A stretch of 64,000 nt of DNA from Rhodocyclales bacterium (lineage in GTDB: Bacteria; Pseudomonadota; Gammaproteobacteria; Burkholderiales; Rhodocyclaceae): positions 22,427 through 86,426 of the forward strand of contig JACOUN010000097.1 in assembly GCA_016177805.1 (NCBI GenBank), written 5' to 3'. The translations under genes and the position numbers were made by a program. The notes beneath the pieces are model-generated. The model was not told the origin of the DNA, searched no databases, and saw nothing but the letters and a program-made list of their open reading frames with translations. Shown here in pieces: positions 60,501 to 64,000 of this stretch (its first letter is position 1; each line of letters opens with the position of its first letter).

Positions 60501-63441
60501 CCACGGACGGTTCCTGTTCGACAATCTCCGCCGGTGTCTCGGCTGGCAGTTCGGCGGTGGGTAGTTCCCGAATGTCGAAAAGAACTGTTTCGGTTTCGCT
60601 CGGGGAGCCAGTATCGTCGAAGTCGCTCGCCTGATCCTCGATCACCAACGCATCGAGATCATCCTCGGGTAGCGCCGCGATGGTGATCTCGTCGACCTTC
60701 ACGCCTTCATCGGCGTAGTCAACCTGGGACTGGGCGGTGGGTTCGGCCTCGGCTTCGGCTTCGTCGAGATGATCAAGCGAGATCACCAGTTCGTCGGATT
60801 CCTCCGGTTCGGCCAGGTTCGGCATGGTGAGAACGGTGGTCGAAAGCGATGCGTCCTCGTCCAGTTCCGCATCCGCGGGGGTGTGGCTCACGCGCGAACC
60901 AAATTCGTTCTCGGCGACCGCCGCAGCGGCGGCCGTTGCGGCACTTTCGTCCAGGTCGAGGTCCAGCGCGAGCTCTTCGATACCCGTTTCAGCCGATGCA
61001 GGTTCGGCTTGCTCTGCCTCGACGACGGGCGTTGCGGCGACTTCGGGGGGCGTGACTTCGAGTTCCGCAGGCGCCACCGTGACATCGACCTGATCCGGGG
61101 TGTCGATCTGGCGCAGGCGCTCGGCCTCCGCCAGCAGGGTCGAGACGTCGTGCCCGTGACCTTGCCCGCCTTCGATTTGCACGACCCAGTCGGAGAACTG
61201 TTGGTGTGCGCTCTTGATCAGTGCATGGAGGGGGGGGGTGAAGCTCCATTCCAGTTGCAGCCAGCGATTGAGCGTTTGTTCAAGTCCCCAGGCGGCTTCG
61301 CCCAGTTCGTTCAGGCCGACCATGCGCCCGCTGCCCTTGAGGGTATGGAAGGCGCGGCGAATACCGATCAGCGGTTCCGCGCTGTGGCTGCCACTCAGTG
61401 ACAACGCCTGCTGCTCGGCGATCGTGGCGAGGACTTCATGTGCTTCTTCGATGAAGATATCCAGAAGCTCCGCGTCGATCGCTTCGGCATCAACCACGAC
61501 CGGTGGGCGGGGTGCGAGCGGTGGTATCTCCACAGGCGCGGCAAGGGCCTGCGATTCCTCGTGGTCGGCGCCAAGATTGTCGTCTTCACCGACCAACGTG
61601 TCGGCCCACGCCGTGACTTCGACTGCTACGGGCGAACTGGAATCACTGATCGACGGATAGTCCGGCTCGAACTGGATTTCGGTGCTGGCCGGCTGCAGTT
61701 CGACGGGGGCGTTCAGTACTGTCGCAGTCGGTCCGTGGATGATTCGCTCCGGTTCCTGCTGCGCCACAGTTCTGGGCTGCTCTGGATTGAGATAACGATC
61801 CAGGTTGGCGTCGCCGTGCTGCAAGGCCTGGATGTACAAACCGAGTGCCGACAGCCTTTGTGCAAGCTGCTCGAACTCGCCGGACTCGGCGGGTTGGGTG
61901 GATTCGGCGAATCTCGCCACTGTACTGCCCGCATTGCGGATCAGGGTGATGGCCTGGTCATCGCCCATCATGGCCAGCGCGCCTTCGATCTGCTTGAGGG
62001 GCTTGGCGAGTGCGGCCAGCGGTGCGCGTTTCTCCTGGTTGCGGAAGAAGTCGTCGAGCGTCTGTTCAACCTGGGCGAGATTCCACTGCATCTCGCGCGA
62101 CACCTGAGCCCGGGCTTCCCGCTCCTGCAGCCGCCTTGCTGTTTCAACGGTGGGGGAATGCTCGGCTGCGGCAACCATTTCACCGCGTGTCAGTGCGCCC
62201 AGACGCTCCAGCGTGTCGGCGACCTGGGCGGCGAACCCGCTTTCGGGTACGCCGCGATCCAGTGACACTTCGGCAAGCAGCAAGGCGGTCGCGAACTCCA
62301 GCGCTACCGCGTCGTTGAACTGCAGCGGATCCTTGTGCAGCCACTTGATGAAGTCGCGCATGCCATCGAGCAGGCGGTCGAAAGTGGGGCGCTTGAGTTG
62401 CCCGACCGAAGTGGCCAGGGCGCTCAGCCCGCTTTCGATGCGTGGCAGCGCGGCGGCCTGGCCTGCGCTGAACTCGTCCCAGGAGCGCTTGATGGCGCCC
62501 AGATCGGCATGCAGCGACTTGAGCAGCGGCGCAATGGGGGTTTCGGTAACGATGGAGCCGGGTTCCGGCACCAGTGCGTCCAACGCCCAGGCGGTGCGTA
62601 CCGCAGTCTGTTCGGCGGTGCGTGCCGGCGCCTGTGAAACCCAGAACAAGAGATGCCTGAGCAATCGTTCGGGCGCGGCGCGTGTGGAGATTGGTGACTG
62701 TCGCAACTCCTTGTGCAACATCGCGCAGACCTTGATGATCTGGGGGTCGGCAGCAAGGTCCTGATAGACGAGCGCGTCAAGGAATGCGGTCGCGGCGGCC
62801 CATAGTGCCGCCGAAGCTGGGTTGGCAAGCAGGGCTTCCATGTTCCGCGCGGCGTCACGCAATGCCTTGGCGGCCGCCCGGTCGGCTGGTTTGCGCAGCC
62901 ACTGCAGCAACCCGCGCTCGAACTGTGCTCGCAGTACGCGGTGTTGCACCTGCGATTGTTCGGTGGATCTGCTTGCGGCGGTGCTCTTGCGCCCCGGCCG
63001 CAGTGACAGGTCAGGGAAAAAGAGGTCCACGCCGGATACATTGGATGCGCCGCGTGCCGCGCCGATTTCGAGGTACAGGGGCAGCAGGCGCATGGGCTGG
63101 TCGACCGTGCCGCGGACCAGCTCCTCCAGATAGTTGCCTATGGCGGCGATGCCGCGATTGGCTATGCCCATCGCGGTGGCGTCGGCGGGGCGCTCTCCGC
63201 GCGCCAGCACGCCCAGGAACTGGTCGAGGGACTGGGCGAACTGGGTCAGTCCGTCCAGCCCGACGATGGACAGCGCGCCGCTGGCCTGGTGCAGGTGAGT
63301 TTGGGCAAACTGGATATGTGAAAGTGCTTCCGCGGATGACGTTGCGGTCGCGAGTGCTTCGGCGGCCCGGGTGAGGGCCTGGTCGATCTCTCCCTTCACC
63401 CAGGTCAGCGGGCCAAGATCCAGTTCTGTTGCATGCGTCAT
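57514..63441 (-). CDS. chpA: ChpA/PilL hybrid chemotaxis-type histidine kinase of the Pil-Chp system
   Basis: A 1975-residue CheA-type kinase controlling type IV pili. Hpt-type domains carry H699 (FHTLKGSGRMVG), H1098 (SHTLAGISGTAR) and H1266 (LHTLKGSARMAG); the N-terminal 200 residues form an Hpt-like region without a clear phosphohistidine. Acidic, Glu/Ala-rich linkers (about 840-1060) separate these. Then come the dimerisation and ATPase domains (LLRNAVAHGIEAPEQR, LADDGVGLNYAAIAERARERG, GRGIGMDVVKAEAAAVGG), a CheW-like domain and a C-terminal receiver with D1897 (ILSDIEMPRMDG). P. aeruginosa ChpA is larger, about 2470 residues. It follows pilJ by 31 bases. Confidence 0.93.
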   Translation of the reverse strand: MTHATELDLGPLTWVKGEIDQALTRAAEALATATSSAEALSHIQFAQTHLHQASGALSIVGLDGLTQFAQSLDQFLGVLARGERPADATAMGIANRGIAAIGNYLEELVRGTVDQPMRLLPLYLEIGAARGASNVSGVDLFFPDLSLRPGRKSTAASRSTEQSQVQHRVLRAQFERGLLQWLRKPADRAAAKALRDAARNMEALLANPASAALWAAATAFLDALVYQDLAADPQIIKVCAMLHKELRQSPISTRAAPERLLRHLLFWVSQAPARTAEQTAVRTAWALDALVPEPGSIVTETPIAPLLKSLHADLGAIKRSWDEFSAGQAAALPRIESGLSALATSVGQLKRPTFDRLLDGMRDFIKWLHKDPLQFNDAVALEFATALLLAEVSLDRGVPESGFAAQVADTLERLGALTRGEMVAAAEHSPTVETARRLQEREARAQVSREMQWNLAQVEQTLDDFFRNQEKRAPLAALAKPLKQIEGALAMMGDDQAITLIRNAGSTVARFAESTQPAESGEFEQLAQRLSALGLYIQALQHGDANLDRYLNPEQPRTVAQQEPERIIHGPTATVLNAPVELQPASTEIQFEPDYPSISDSSSPVAVEVTAWADTLVGEDDNLGADHEESQALAAPVEIPPLAPRPPVVVDAEAIDAELLDIFIEEAHEVLATIAEQQALSLSGSHSAEPLIGIRRAFHTLKGSGRMVGLNELGEAAWGLEQTLNRWLQLEWSFTPPLHALIKSAHQQFSDWVVQIEGGQGHGHDVSTLLAEAERLRQIDTPDQVDVTVAPAELEVTPPEVAATPVVEAEQAEPASAETGIEELALDLDLDESAATAAAAAVAENEFGSRVSHTPADAELDEDASLSTTVLTMPNLAEPEESDELVISLDHLDEAEAEAEPTAQSQVDYADEGVKVDEITIAALPEDDLDALVIEDQASDFDDTGSPSETETVLFDIRELPTAELPAETPAEIVEQEPSVAETEAAAGEFGAPPPDSGEEEQPSDVDVVEALAAPTSVDVDVDEGQEAASAEVIVLYDEPPESESPYVRLGDTEISRPLFDLYLAEARTHIETLHDELGQLKRNPLRTPSESALRASHTLAGISGTARATPVHQLARALEHAIECLRELAMAPEPEQTDLLCATVDELEAMLAEVAECKLPLPAPELELQLAGVGRQVNDDWGTPPPDDTAASKPISLDEEVVLPPAETVEAEPAPAVHDDLDEQLLPIFLEEGTELVSELHSSLRTWKDSPADGEHTKPIARLLHTLKGSARMAGAMRLGEHVHQMESRLESALQTNALSSRLIDELVGGLDVSEQMLRALSGAEAPLEAGPAPTTADTTGATAAPAVAVEGGIPAPEAATGTATLRVRADMVDRFVNEAGEIGIARTRIEGELRTLRRAMLDLTENVIRLRNQLREVEIQAEMQMQSRIAQAESLHAEFDPLEMDRYTRLQELTRMMAESVGDVTTVQQSLLRNLDGAELALHSQARLSRDLQQNLMQVRMVQFDSLADRLHRVVRQSAKELGKRANLDIRGGRIEVDRSVLEHMTAPLEHLLRNAVAHGIEAPEQRRASGKDEFGQITLTVSHEGNEIAIVLADDGVGLNYAAIAERARERGLLEPDETADEKRLINLIFVPGFSTANTLSAVSGRGIGMDVVKAEAAAVGGRIDVHATAGKGAEFRIYLPLTLAVTQALLVRAAERSYAIPSNMISQVVELKADALDKVRADGGIEWQDRFYPYAYLPHLLGNHGAEHEVQRFNWVLLLRSGAQTLALLIDSLRGNQEIVVKNAGPQLVRIAGISGATLLGDGEILLILNPVVLASRGVGETLAGETPAATTPLPEKAEVHQPTVLVVDDSLTVRKITSRLLEREGYRVITAKDGSDALEKLLDTIPDVILSDIEMPRMDGFDLVRNIRADERTRDVPVIMITSRLAEKHRQYAEKVGANHYLGKPFDEDELLKLLHQYTGRVVDRRAVPR

Positions 63442-63472
63442 GAGCGGTTCCCCTGGGCTGCCGTGATGATGC

Positions 63473-64000
63473 TCAGACCTTGAAGCCCGACACCGAGCCT
63501 TTCAGCTCGACCGCGAGGTCGGCAAGTTGCCCGATCGAGATCGCGGTTTCCTGGGTGCCGCGCGTGGTCTGCTCGGTAATCGCCTGGATGTCCTTCATGG
63601 TCTCGGCCACGCGGATGGCGGTTGCGGCCTGGTGTTGCGTGTCGCTCGAAATCTGTTCGATGAGGCGCGCCGTTTCGGCCGACACCTTGTCGATCTCTGC
63701 CAGTGCCTGGCCCGCCGCGTCGGACAGTTGTGCGCCATCGACCACGTCGCGGGTGGCGGCTTCCATCGCGGATACCGCGTCCTTGGTATCGGTCTGAATG
63801 GTCTTCACGATCGCGGCGATCTGCTTGGTGGCTTCGCCCGAGCGTTCCGCGAGGCGCTGCACTTCTTCCGCAACCACCGTGAACCCTCGTCCGGCTTCAC
63901 CCGCGGATGCGGCCTGAATCGCGGCATTCAGCGCCAGTACGTTGGTCTGCTCGGTAATGTCGGAAATCAGTTCCACGATTTCGCCGATCTCCTGCGACGA
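63473..64000 (-). CDS. pilJ: Methyl-accepting protein PilJ (C-terminal part, cut by window edge)
   Basis: The last 175 residues of a chemoreceptor signalling domain. The hairpin tip region [47 protein letters not shown] is complete (landmark [17 protein letters not shown]), followed by the descending helix. PilJ is the receptor of the Pil-Chp system and is expected directly upstream of chpA. The gene continues beyond the right edge, so periplasmic and membrane parts cannot be seen. No CheR-type pilK gene lies between pilJ and chpA. Confidence 0.92.
   Translation of the reverse strand, partial: SSQEIGEIVELISDITEQTNVLALNAAIQAASAGEAGRGFTVVAEEVQRLAERSGEATKQIAAIVKTIQTDTKDAVSAMEAATRDVVDGAQLSDAAGQALAEIDKVSAETARLIEQISSDTQHQAATAIRVAETMKDIQAITEQTTRGTQETAISIGQLADLAVELKGSVSGFKV

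Noticed and set aside
1..64000. CRISPR arrays, insertion sequences, prophage, tRNA or rRNA genes
   Set aside because: I saw no regular spaced repeats, no transposase or integrase frames, and no cloverleaf sequences; repeats found are the few described above.

Overview
This 64 kb window is GC-rich, densely coded bacterial chromosome. Gene content and synteny point to a betaproteobacterium, most plausibly Rhodocyclales (Azoarcus/Thauera/Zoogloea-like). The evidence is zapA followed by 6S RNA, a DUF4212 plus VC_2705-type sodium:solute symporter pair, pilU-pilT beside yggS-proC-yggT-yggU, and pilJ-chpA running into yqgE-ruvX-pyrR-pyrB-pyrC'. The taxonomic call is inference; no rRNA or tRNA gene is visible.

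Layout. 1-6.7 kb holds housekeeping genes: an FAH-family hydrolase, malonyl-CoA decarboxylase, lgt, a YceH-type protein, an ilvD broken by an apparent 16-base deletion, a small coiled-coil gene, zapA, and 6S RNA with a strong terminator. 6.9-11.7 kb holds transport: the DUF4212/SSS symporter (carrying an EF-hand-like loop), a small membrane protein, an unrecognised soluble protein, and TauE/SafE and LysE transporters. 11.8-14.6 kb is a zinc/manganese-type ABC importer operon headed by a small His-rich membrane peptide, preceded by a paired palindromic element that looks like a metal-regulator operator. 14.7 kb has a PilZ protein divergent from a large exopolysaccharide locus.

15.3-29.9 kb is a Wzx/Wzy-type exopolysaccharide cluster: nucleotide-sugar dehydratase, polyprenyl-phosphate sugar transferase, three glycosyltransferases, an SDR, an O-antigen-ligase/polymerase-like protein, an acyltransferase, a tyrosine-kinase-like P-loop protein lacking the Walker A lysine, a Wza-like export lipoprotein, a secreted clan GH-A glycosidase (PslG-like position), a Wzz-like co-polymerase and a flippase. 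Much of it is translationally coupled through 4-base overlaps.

30-36.6 kb is accessory DNA: an orphan gene of unknown family in less GC-rich DNA, a truncated copy of a response-regulator gene, two secreted DUF1566 proteins (one with two 104-residue repeats), and a membrane 7TM-DISM histidine kinase/NarL-type regulator pair. The truncated regulator and a 50-base repeat show that this block has been partly duplicated and decayed.

36.7-47.1 kb mixes queF, a YyaL/DUF255 thioredoxin-fold protein, a small cytochrome c, a receiver-PAS-GGDEF-EAL protein, an EAL/HDOD-type protein, a ferredoxin/flavin reductase, an SDR, hemJ and an rlmL-like methyltransferase. 47.1-64 kb combines twitching motility genes (pilU, pilT, and the chemotaxis-like chpA and pilJ) with proline, PLP-homeostasis and pyrimidine genes, including an inactive dihydroorotase (PyrC') that probably serves as a scaffold for PyrB. 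Several pieces (PilZ, GGDEF/EAL, EPS, type IV pili) fit a surface-attachment or floc/biofilm lifestyle controlled by c-di-GMP.
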